This document shows, piece after piece, positions 1 through 11,700 of a stretch of 64,000 nucleotides of DNA. The notes beneath the pieces were generated by a model. It was given only the letters and a program-made list of their open reading frames with translations. It was not told the DNA's origin and did not search any database. The stretch is from positions 19,480,321 through 19,544,320 of the forward strand of contig NC_092578.1 of the NCBI RefSeq assembly GCF_037975245.1, in the 5' to 3' direction. Positions within the stretch are counted from its first letter, which is position 1. Each line of letters begins with the position of its first letter. This DNA is from Apostichopus japonicus (taxonomy: Eukaryota > Echinodermata > Holothuroidea > Aspidochirotida > Stichopodidae). The translations under genes were made by a program, and so were the position numbers.

Positions 1-232
1 ATAGGTATATCTCCAACAAGCACATAGCCTATATGTAGGCTGTATGATTTCTTAACCATGGCTATATGTGACCAAGGAATAACATATTTGCAGATACTGG
101 CACACTTATTTATTCATCAATATGTTGCTTTACATATTATATATTTATTCATAAATATATCATATACCATATTAGTCTCCCTCCCCGCAGTCGTTACAGA
201 TTTTTATTAATTTTACTTTGTTTGCTGAAAAG
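1..232. other. Intron or upstream sequence of the Tie-like gene
   Basis: AT-rich sequence with no supported exon. A pyrimidine-rich stretch followed by AG at 231-232 is the acceptor chosen for the first visible exon. The better-looking CAG at 188-190 was not used because every frame from it hits a stop. The 5' end of the gene lies left of the window. Confidence 0.4.
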
Positions 233-3200
233 TGGCACCCTGGGATTTTCATTGTTTCGTGACCCCTCCCGTTCGTAATCTTCGGTCGATGAAACCAGTT
301 GAACTATTGGCTGTTGCCGGGGGAGGTCCCGATGCGTTCACTACGACGTTCCGAGGACGGGACCACGGAGAGTTTTACAGTAATGGAATGTTCGTTAGTT
401 ACGAAGCGACACTGGTAAGCTATATATTCCCTTAATATGAAAAAGATGTTATTTTGATATCAAATGTAAAGCAACTAGTTGTGATTGCAGCGCCTCTCAT
501 CAGGGGAATACATCGGCTTACCTATATAATAGACCTATACTGTTCCTGACAATTGCGTCAGATAATAAAAGCGGAAATGGGATTAAGGATTAATACCAAT
601 TGATTAATTAATCTTCTGTCTACGCCAAAATCGTACTGAAATTTATGCGGGTTCATTGCGGTATCTCTCTGTGTGGAAAGAAAACTAGTGCTGAAAATTT
701 TCCAAAGTTGAATATTGCCTCGATATCAGAGCAATCACCCCCCCCCCCCCCCCCCCCTCAAACAAAAGTAATGGGTTAGTTCCATTTTCTTTTACAGTTT
801 GCATAGAGCGCATTATTATTCTAGCTTATATGTAATTACATGTCATACAACCGGTAAACTAATAGCTTTATCGATTTTACAATTAGGGGGCAACATCAAC
901 AGATGGGGACACGCTCCGAATATACAAATCAACTTTACTAGAACCAGAGAAGGAATGCAGCAAGGCTAAACGTTTTGGAGTACACTTTTGCGATTATTTT
1001 TCTACTGTGCAACGATTCAGCGCTCAAGTTTTAATACACAACCAAGAAGGTATGTATTGTTAAAAGTACAGAGAAATAATCACATCTCAAACGCGTTGAG
1101 GTTAAAAATGTACATGTGCATGATGTTACCAAAACTTCAAAAACTTACGATGCACAACTTAGGGGACTTTTCGTTAGTTTTCGGTCTATGTTGTAGCCAG
1201 GGTTGGGTTGGTATTAGGCCTCATCCCTACCCGAAATGTATGGACTAACATCGCCGAAGCAATTGGTTCATATGGTGATATGTATACAACACGACCCTCC
1301 GAAATAACACCCCCCCCCCTCCAAAAAAAAAGTTCTCCATCGACTCAACCCGTACAACGGAACCTCTCCCCCTCATAAGCTCTCGGCGCTACCCCCCCCC
1401 CCCAATTAATCGTGACTTTTCTTGCCAAAATATGAAAAATTCATATAAAAGTACAATGGTTAATCTTCACCTTTTAAATGATGATTTTATAAATGACAAC
1501 ATTCTTACCTTCGATTAAGAAAGAGAGTGTATTTTAAGAATCTACTCTTTTCAGCTGCGTCACTTCTTTCTTTTGAGATGCGTCACTTCCGGTTAGACCG
1601 AAGGAGAGGCAAATCCATCATGCTAGGGCAGACCGTGGGATATCTATGGATGGTGTGAAGGCGGCGGTAGTTGGGGGACGAGCGTGGGGACGGGTAGGGG
1701 GGGAGTCTAAAACGTGTCATTGAAAGTGGTATATTGGTAAAGGTATCCTTATTTACTTCTGAAAACATAAGGATGTTAAGTTTACCCTACACTAGCAATT
1801 CATATCGTCATTGCAACAACATATAAAATAGAACTGGCGAGTTCAGAGGATGTGGTCATTTATAGCAATGTTGACGCCATACAGGGTGTTTTAATCTTTA
1901 ATGGATTTCTTTCTTGATGTATTTCTTGATCCTTCTCTAAATTATGACGTATGTCTGCCTGATTTGTATATCTTCTAGTTCTAATTCCAAGGGACGCCAT
2001 ACGAACTGTAGTGGTTTCTACTGGTGAAACTCTTACATTGTGCATTAATCCAAATATTCCAAAGGCTTGGAAAGGACCCATTGCATGGAGTTTTAATGGC
2101 CGTGACCCACTTTGGTTACGTCGTTGGACCGGTTCTACTTGCATCCATGTTAAACACATTCAAACGTGTCAGGCAGGTGTGTACGAAGCTTATCGACGTA
2201 TCTGTGGAAGGAAGGAAAAACAACATGCTTACTTTGATGTCCGTGTACGGGGTATGAAAGTTATTTTCGTCAAAATGAACTTGATCAGTGCGTTAGTAAC
2301 GTAACACGTTTTTTTCACCGGCGGATGAATACACCTGTAATTTGCATCGCGTTCCGCAATAGTCGTCTGCTATTGTATTGCGCACTTAATTTGTATTTAC
2401 ACTATACAAGCACGGCATGGCCTGAATAACGTAAAAAAATGACTAGTGACAAATTGATCGTCACGATTAGCTTGGAGTTCTTTGTTCTGTGGCTTAAAAT
2501 TGTCAAAATATATCAAATGAGGTTTTTTCATAAGCTTTATAGAAGTTTACTTCCAGGAAGGAAAGATTTTAAGTGCAATTTTAACAATGGAATTAATATA
2601 GGTCTACGTATTATTTGTCTAGTTTCGTGTAGCCGAAAGTGCAAAGGTGCCTATAAACAAATTGCCAATTAAACCAGTGTACTCTAACGGTGAAAAAGAA
2701 TTCGCTTATTTTTTTTTATTGTCGTAACGAGTCACGTTATTACACAAATTATTACAAAAAAAAAAACAATTATCTCTTGAAAATATGAATGAATTAGCTT
2801 CTCTTCTCAGACGTTTTTGCGGAGTAAGTTACAGTGAAAACATTACAGAAATGGGAATAGTCCTACACTAATTTAAAATGCACGTTTCAAGGAACAGTAA
2901 ACTTCATTCTCCAAAACATGATCGCTTATTGTCCTGGTTCACACATGATTCCGTCTGATCAAATACCTTTTATTTTAAAGCAATGACACTACAAAGGTTA
3001 ACGCTTCACTTCGGACTGAACTTGGAATTGTTCACATAGCCTTCATGTTAAACTTTAAAGACTCAACTTCCAGCAATAACTAGGCTAGTACAGTATAGTA
3101 TAGTAAGTCCGTATGTGTGTGAAGCACACAATTCACCGACCATTTTGTCTATGCATTGTATTGCTGTCTGGACGTCTGTTCATGTTGCTATGACAACTGA

Positions 3201-4608
3201 CATTCATTTCATGTGCCGTATGCGTCAGATCCTTACAAGTGTTGTTCATATAAACCTATCATGGTTATCCGTGTTATGGTATTTGCTTTTTTACGTTGTT
3301 TTGAGACTGTTAACTATAATTAAGTAAGAACCAACTACAGGGTACCATTACAATACATTTGTTGGTTGTTCTCCCTGCATAATCTTGCGATAATGGCACG
3401 GTAAACCGGTCATAAACTTATAATGATTGTAACATTCGTTTTATAGAATAACAGGAAATAAATCTTTGAAAGATCACACGATCCTTCGAGAGGTGGCATG
3501 TGTCTGTCACACTCTCAGAAGCACCTGAAGATGCAGCCAGGCCTCGCGAGAGGATGGCGTCAAGGGAGCTGCAGCCCGCGATAAAATGGGATGCTCTGGA
3601 AAAGTGGGATAAAGAATAATGCGTTGCACTTTTCGGAATATATATACTTAAAAGCAAGAACCGGAGACTTCAAAATGGGGGACCGGTGACGTAGTTGTCA
3701 CTTGAGCCCGTCGTGGCCCTCACTAGTTTGTATAGATATTATAGTAGAGGAGATATTAGAGAATGTCCATTCAATGTTACATTTTCGTTCGTACAAATTC
3801 TATATTTTCTTTTCCACTTTCAATTTTGGCAGCATGTCCAGATGGTTTCCACACCCCTCCGGCTTGTAGCAGTACTTGCTCTGTTACTTGTGTGCTTGGA
3901 TACTGTGGTGACGATGGACAATGCTTGTGCAGGAATGGCCTTACTGGCGAAAATTGTGACACAGGTGAGATAACACTGCGTATAAGGTTAAAACAAAACC
4001 AAATCACCCTCCCCCAGCACATGCAGAAATGACAACCTCAATCCAAATTTCATCACAGATCGAACATCCCTAACCCGTGTTAAACAAAAATCAACACAAT
4101 AGTTCAAGTTTCATTACAAAATATCCCCAACCCCTTCCTTCAGTTAGTCTCATGCATGCAGGTGCCATGAAACTAAATATCAACTCAAAACTGTTGTGTT
4201 TCCATAGCAACTCGTGGACAGTTTGGTTTGATTGATGGCGACATTCCCTGTGCGACAGTCGGTCTGGACGCGGATTGTAAGGGTAGCTTGATGTGCAGTC
4301 AACATGCAGGGTGCTCATGCGCTCCCGGCTGGAAAGGAATAAACTGCGATGAAGGTAAATATATTTATCTTGAAAGGGATGGAGAAAGAATGGGGGACGA
4401 TGTGGGTGGGAGGGGGTCCGGCCCTATACCATTCCTCAGGTAAGGAAAGACATTTCTGACATATTTCTTCATTTTTTGTTCTTCAATTAATCCTTCAGAT
4501 CTTTTCTTCACAATTTCTTCAACAGAGTGTGAATCCCTGACATGGGGCCCTGATTGTGTTTTCTCCTGCAACGGAGGTACCTCTTGTGACCGCTTCACCG
4601 GAGTGTGA
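233..4608 (+). CDS. Tie-like receptor ectodomain, 5' partial, ends before any kinase
   Basis: Six exons are supported: 233-414, 887-1049, 1979-2251, 3833-3964, 4208-4354 and 4526-4608 (stop TGA 4606-4608). From exon 2 on the introns are phase 1, which is usual for extracellular modules. Exons 1-3 look Ig-like; exon 3 has the tract ETLTLCINP, a Trp in IAWSFNG and a later TCQAGVYEAY. Exons 4-6 are Cys-rich EGF-like modules with the order and spacing of Tie receptors: CLCRNGLTGENCD, then GCSCAPGWKGINCDE, then WGPDCVFSCNGGTSCDRF. Tie receptors are angiopoietin-receptor tyrosine kinases with Ig, three EGF, FN3, transmembrane and kinase regions. Here the reading frame stops inside the third EGF module and no FN3, transmembrane or kinase exon follows before the convergent neighbour at 5.8 kb. 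It could be a secreted truncated paralogue or a decaying copy. Exon 1 is the least certain. A weak alternative donor (GGAG|GTACCT) lies within exon 6. The N-terminus is outside the window. Confidence 0.6.
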
Positions 4609-5269
4609 TATGGATGTCATCTCCTTATGTATATAGCTGGACAAGCAACCAGCGAGAGAGACGCTGTACTTTCATGCTTTCAAATTGATACATAGACGGA
4701 TTAGCTTACTTCACATGAAGACATTTTTACAATTTTAAATTCTTTATCCAGCAAGTCAAACCTATAAGAAGTCAAATTTCTCTTAGTCTATACTATACTA
4801 TTTCGACGTTTCAACATTGTATCATTATTATTATTATGATAATTCGCATATAACAATCGTCACAGAGTTGTTAAATTTATTTAATTCTAATTCACTTTTA
4901 GTGAATTCAGGGTCGGACGGAGCCATCAATTGTTACCGGCGCTGGGCTTTATCTCTTTTTTTTTTTTTTTTCTTTCGATGGGAGTTCAAGTCAGAACCAA
5001 TGGTGTGTAAGATGAAGGTTAACAGGGTTTTTTTCGATGAAAATTCTTCGTCATATTTTTAGTGATATGTTTCCGGGGAATCAAAGTTTAAGACATTGAA
5101 GAACAATTAAAGAATATAAATGTAATTTATCACTTATAAGCTGCGATTAGTTATTTATTCCGTTATATTCACTTATCATTATGTATAGGCTACATAAAAA
5201 GCTATTAAGGTTTTTATAAAAAGGAAACAACTACTAGGAAAAAAATAAACAAAGAGAGAAAACAAGAGT
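4609..5269. other. 3' flank of the Tie-like gene, no gene seen
   Basis: AT-rich. No exon with splice sites or conserved coding was found. A poly-T run lies near 4960-4971. AATAAA at about 5243-5248 on the + strand is a possible polyadenylation signal for the Tie-like gene, but the distance from the stop (~640 bp) makes this uncertain. Confidence 0.3.
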
Positions 5270-5523
5270 GCAATCCACGGAGTTACTTTTTAAGAAAAAG
5301 TCGCCCAGGAAAGAACCTGGGCACGAAAACCAAACTACTTAACGCCTGATCCGCTTCTAACCCCAGTCCCCTTGCATCGGGACTGTGACTGTGTGATCAT
5401 CGTCAGGTGTGCATCACCATTCCCCGCGAAAGGGAACAGATACTACACATGATCTTAGCCAAAAGGCCGAGAAGCGACTACACATGATCTTAGCCAAAAG
5501 GCCGAGAGGCAATCCACGGAGTT
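5270..5523 (-). mobile_element. SINE-like retroelement with a U2 snRNA-derived head and target-site duplication
   Basis: Read on the minus strand, 5477-5434 matches the first ~44 nt of U2 snRNA (CTTCTCGGCCTTTTGGCTAA, then GATCATGTGTAGTATCTG). The match then stops: there is no Sm site or U2 3' half, so this is not a U2 gene. A second, shorter copy of the head lies at 5508-5478, giving a 5' tandem dimer. The body contains small hairpins; 5303-5322 has 7-bp arms GCCCAGG/CCTGGGC. The 3' end is a short T-rich/A-rich tail. The whole is flanked by a perfect 15-bp direct repeat GCAATCCACGGAGTT at 5270-5284 and 5509-5523, the hallmark of LINE-mediated insertion. U2-headed SINEs are known in other animals; the family here is not identified. 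Confidence 0.75.
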
Positions 5524-5788
5524 GCATATCTCATCACCAGCAAACCGTTTAAGAGGAGTAGTTTTTCCCAAATTTGCGCTTTGACCCCTTCCATAGTCAT
5601 GGACTTCCGGTCGCCGTGCATGGGGTTAACACCACCGTTGGTCGTTTGAGACCAATAAAGTCAACATACAAAGATTCTAATCCACTAACAAAACTGAGGT
5701 CATCACTACTGCTCTATACAATGTATATATGTATATTCTATTTTGAGGGAGGGGGAGCGGACCCGATATTCACGTCTTTTTGACGTAT

Positions 5789-8700
5789 TTAATCTGTTCC
5801 ATTCGAGAGTGCTTCATATCCTTTGTAGTTCAATCTGCGCATGACACGATGTAAGGCCACGCCCATCGTCATTAAAGTCATAACCATGATTATTAATATA
5901 ACGGAGAGAGCTGTAGTAAAGACACTTGGCATATCGTTAGCAGAACCACCTTCCTCGTTGTTGACTAACGTCTTCACGGAAAGTACTGAAAGTACAAAAA
6001 CAATTCAAATTGGTTGATAATTTCATATTAATTCTATATTTTTATGTCCGGGGTGCAGAGAGGATAGAACAGAGACCTATAACATAGGGAATGAAATATC
6101 GCAAAGTTACCTTAAATTTCTGACAAATTCCGATACAGACAGTGGCGTAGGAAGGTACTTTTGAGTGGGGGGGGGGGCTGAAGACTGATGGCCGGCCTGA
6201 GGGAGGGGTCTAAGGGGAGGGGGTGCCCCCCTCCCCTTTGGAATGTTTTGCATTTCCAGGTAGCCTCAGATGCAATTTGGTGCAATATAGCACACTTCAA
6301 CACCCACTCCATTTTGTAAACTTAATTTTGTATTTTCACCAGGCCTTAGATGCTATTTGGTGCTCCAAATGAGATTTTTTTTCTCATTTGGAAATGAAAA
6401 AGGGGTTTTCTGACTTGCGAAGCGGGGGGCGGAATGATACTTCCGCCCCTCCACATTTTTCACTGGGGGGCCCGCGCCCCCCCCCCCAGCCCCCCGGTTC
6501 CTACGCCCTTGGATACAGATATTCCGATGCTTAAGCGACTTCATCGCTCATCGCGGTTTATATTCTTATGGGCGATGGGTGGAAAACTCTGACTGTTCTT
6601 TTCAGACAGCAGATAGTACCAGCATATCAGTACATGTGTTTGGCCCAGACCAAGGATATAGTGACTATCTGAATTTGCACATGGATGATTTATACTCCTG
6701 TGTTACACTCACATCCAGTGGCATATATAGTTATAACTATTGTGTCTATAAATCGCGTATAACTCCGATATGAACTTACAGCTTTTTTCAGCGTTCTCGT
6801 CGTTACCGTCCAGTAGGATTGGTCCTCTTGTAACTCTTTTAACTTGCTGATCAGAGTCTTTTATGGATCGACGATAACGGTTCTCTTCGCAGCCTCGATG
6901 ACATTCTGAATATGCATCGTTTACGTCACACACGATGACCTCACAGTGAATCCAAACCTGTAAACAAAACAACAATCAATGTGACGTTCTTAATTAGGTT
7001 TCACACCACAATGAGAGTAGTGTAATTCCGTCTGAAAGGTTAATCCTCGTGAATTGTTCCTAAACGATCTACTATGTAATGACCTTTTGGCATGCTTGCA
7101 GTTATCATTAGAATTTCTTTATTATATGGATATTAAAAAGAATGAAATAAACCACTGATAGTGTCAAAATGAAGATGATTGAAAGTGATTTTAATACATT
7201 TTACAAATTCTTCGGAGAGTCGAGAGTTGACACATGGATTGGGAAAGTATGCCTTAGAAAACTTTCACCTCTTATATAGATAATATTGGCACAGCTATAG
7301 GCAAATATTCCACTTGTATCACATATTTTTTCAATAATAAACCAACAAGAAGATCAAAACAGATGGGAAATCTTTTGAAGAATATATGCCATCATAATGA
7401 CATCACAAACAATGACGTCACAGACACTAGTGTGTTCCACGTCCAGATGTATAGGAGATATTGGGGGATTTATCCAATCAAAGTAGGCCTTAGTTATATA
7501 ACACTCCATCAGTCATGTCTCGACTTCAGTAGCAGCTATACGGATGAGGATTTTCAACTAACTTAGACTAGAATATCCTACAAACAAAATGGCGATCCTA
7601 GTTGAAATATGTGTACTATTATGCTGACATCTTTAGCGAAGTTTCTTTTACCCTGGGGGAAACACTCGGGAATGTTCATGTTTACAAATATTTTCCTTTC
7701 ATGGAATACGGTTTAAATTGATATGTTTAAGACATAACTGTTCATTCAGGAGAATTCTTGAATGCGTCAAAGTATAAAGTTTCTACTCTTCAGAGGGACT
7801 CAATCTAGCACCAACTATATAGAAACAAATGGCGGTCTTAGTTCAAATGTTTTCACTATATTTGCTGATGTCTTGAGCGAATTTTCATGCGTGAAAACTT
7901 GATTTTGTTCTTAATTTATCATCATTGTTCCTCTTTTAATGATTATTAATTTCTTTGTCTATTGCTATTAGAACATTTATTTTTAATAGCTGGACTGCCA
8001 CTAATCTAGAATCCATTGTGAGGATTACAAAACGGCAGTAAGATTAAAATTTAATCTGAACTTTCTATCAAAAAGAAGAGATTATCAAATCGTACCTGTG
8101 AAAATTCACTACCAAGATCCTGTCTAAATCGAAAACTGGTTAATTCGAAGTCCGCCTGTGTCTGTATGTGTGGTTTGAGGACCCTCACCGCAGCACTGTT
8201 GGCACCACATCTAATGGATGATATGAAATGTTGATAAAGTCATAACAATTCATTCGTCCACATAAGATAGATTGAATATTTCAGTCTATTCATTGTATGC
8301 ATACTGCAATCTATATTATAATGCAATGTTGTATTCATAAATAAGTTATATTGGAATATTTATAGTAAAGCCTACTAAGTTTTCAATCTATTCATTTATT
8401 GAAAATTTCAAACCAATATCATCTAATGCTTTCACACTAATTTGTCATGAATTCGTCGTAAATTCATAAAAGAGTACACAGTAACATCAAACACGATGAT
8501 GCGATAGAAAATGCTGTTTTTGTGTTCATATTTCGTTATAATTGGTATGTTTAATTCCAAACAGATTGAATTCAATTCAACTTAGTAGAATTGTGTATCG
8601 GTCCATTTTATCCTAGAGAGTAGGCATGAGATGACACAACTTTTTAACTACATCTTCGTCTAAAGCTTACATTAAAATGATCAGTTATGTTAAAACATCC

Positions 8701-11700
8701 CATCTGATCTCACAAGGAAAACATGTTAACATATAACTATATAAATAGTTTGCTATAGTCTGCTTACCCGTCTTTGATAAACTCGTACACAAGACTATCT
8801 TCATAGTTAGGAGAAGGTGTTGCACGACAGCTACGCAGATGGATTTCTAAATTGTCAGCGGCTCGAAGCAGTTCAGAACGGAAGAACAAATTCGTACCAA
8901 GATGCGTCTCTACGGGGTACTTATTGTATTTGACCGTGTAGGAGATGTCCGTATAAATGGCGAAATCGTAAACAAATTCACCCTTTTCTCGTTTCATTAT
9001 GTAGTCACTGATCGTGACAAAATGCGAAAGAAGTTTCTTTGATCTGTCGTAATCGCAAGAAATCGGTATCTGGAGACTAAGGTATTCCACAATCATGTTT
9101 GTGTTATCATCGTGGTTTACGACACTGTTGGTGTAAAAACTGTGTGTAGCGTTGTCCTATAAGAAACAGAGAAACTTGAAGCTGCGTTTTGTGATGCTGA
9201 ATCTGTTTAATATATCCGTGCTGTTATATACTCGAGCACGGCTAAATAATCAATATAACTTAGTTGAAATTAATAACTTCACGGCGAGAAATGATCACGT
9301 AAGAAATGTATTCTGAAAGAATAACATTTGTGGGACACAATTTTAGCTATAGATTGCAGGCTTGGGTTCGGTACCACATTCGGTAAGTGAGCTGTTTCAG
9401 CTAAAATACGGTGGGTATAATCTTCAACAATTCTGGCATAATATGTTTGTTCCTTACTGTATATTCGGTACCACATTCGGTAAGTGAGCTATTTAAATTA
9501 TATGCGTGGGTATTATTAAAATATTCTGGCATAGCAATTTTCTTACTTACTGTGTATTCGGTACCACATTCGGTAAGTGAGCTATTTAAGCTTATGTACG
9601 GATAATTTGCAAAGCTTCTGCAGTTGGGGTTGACTGCATCACCCATCAGGTAAAGTCCCGTAGCTGGAAATGAAGCTTCTACCAGTTGTCTGGGAATGTC
9701 TATCTGGAATGATGTTGGACCACAAAGAAGGACGATTTCGTCAGCATATCGATCATCATCACCAGGGGTATCAGTTGTGACGTCAGGGGCGTCGCTCGTG
9801 ACGTCAATCAAGTCACTTGTAACAGGAAAGTATGTTGTAGCCTCAGGTACTGCAACACAAATAATATCATTGCCAAAAAGTAGAGCGAGAATGTTGAATT
9901 TCATAATTAGTGAGGGGACATTTTCTTCATTTTGTTTATAAGTAAAACTTGCTTTAATTAAACTGATAACATTCATGGATGACCATCAAATATAACAATT
10001 AAATACTGACCCTCGGTGACAAAGAATGACCATTCATTTTTGTAAGTCGTGGCCGAGGATTCTATTCCACAATACGTTGTGCTTCTGGCCACTCCTGATC
10101 CCATTAAGATGTAATATGACGTCATCTCTCGTAGATACTGAGCAGGGATGGTGAAGCGAAGAGTATTATCACCCGGAAAGTGGACTTGGTATCGATTTTC
10201 AGAGTCAACCTGGTATACCATGTTTCCATTTTGGCTGTAAAGCGATATCATGGTGGATCTAGATGGACGAGCAACCTAAAGTTATGAAATAATAATAAAT
10301 AAGGCCAATAGTAGTAATAATGATTTACCAATTTAAAGTGTAGCTGATCGGGGAGTTACTCTCACTTTTTCATTGAGATCACGAGCTCTTAAATTGCTGA
10401 CCTCTGCTAGGCGTATTGTTCAATCACAACCTCTATAAATATTCATAAAAAATGCTTTAAAAAGAAGAAGACTGGAAAGGAAACAAAGAATTGATGGAGA
10501 CTATAATGATGCTTACAGTCTGGTCGTAAATTAGCTCCATATGTAAGTCTTGCAGTGGTACGCGTCCTCCACGCGAAGGCGTCATAGCAATTATCTCTGG
10601 AGGAGAATCTGTAATGATAGGGGGAAAAAATGTTTAAATCAGCAACCACGGTTTCCTTCAATTGTAGGAATCTCCACGAGAAATACCTGTATAGTTATAG
10701 GAGCAGCAACCGCAATTTCCTTCAATTTCAGGAATCACCATAAGAAATACCTGTTTAGTTATAGGAGCAGCAACCGCAATTTCCTTAAGTTTCAGGAATC
10801 CCCGTAAGAAATACCTGTTTAGTTATAGGAGCAGCAACCCCGGTTTCCTTCAGTTTCAGGAATCACCATAAGAAATACCTGTAACGTTTGTAGGAGCAGC
10901 AACCGCGGTTTCCTTCAGTTTCAGGAATCACCATGAGAAGTACCGGTACACCAAAAACAAGCAACCGGAGTTTCATACATGGATCATCAGTTATATCATT
11001 CTATAAATAAAATTTATTAGCAGTAACTTCCTCAATATTAACGGAACATTCCAATTATTTCCAGACATGTGATAATTGGAGAACTAAATGTCCAAGTGAA
11101 TTGGATTGCTCTGAAGGTGATCGTTATTGAACTTTCTAGCACGTTTTTAGGCAATGCATACAAAGCTGTTTAGATGCACGTAGTTATAGTTGGTAATGTA
11201 TCAAACAAAGACTGAAAGTGAGAGAGAGGAGTTTTGCTTGCAGCCCTGGCAGTTTTGAGTTGTCACTCCATGTGAATAACAACAAACTACTTTATATTAT
11301 GAACTATATTATGTTGACATAAAGACATTATGGACTATTATTTGGACATATAGATATTATTGACTATTATGTTGACATATATTATGTTGACGGTGTAACA
11401 TAAAACTTGTCTCATCATGTTGAAACGAAATATTCATTTACATGTAGATATTCTTATATTACATAAATAGAATGAAATAAAATTTAAAGAAATTCATAAT
11501 AGCGATTAAAAACACTTACTTCCAGTTACAAGGGTTATACAAGTCTGTGGACTCACAGATCTGAAAAAAAGAGGTAAATATTAAAGGTATAACTGAAATG
11601 ATCAATAACAAGATACATCATATATTTATGTATGTATATTATATATATATATATATATATATACAGCAGAAATATTGTCCACAACATCGTAGGTGTGGTA

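Noticed and set aside
5434..5477. A U2 snRNA gene
   Set aside because: Only the first ~44 nt match; the Sm site and 3' stem-loops are absent and the segment sits within a target-site-duplicated element.
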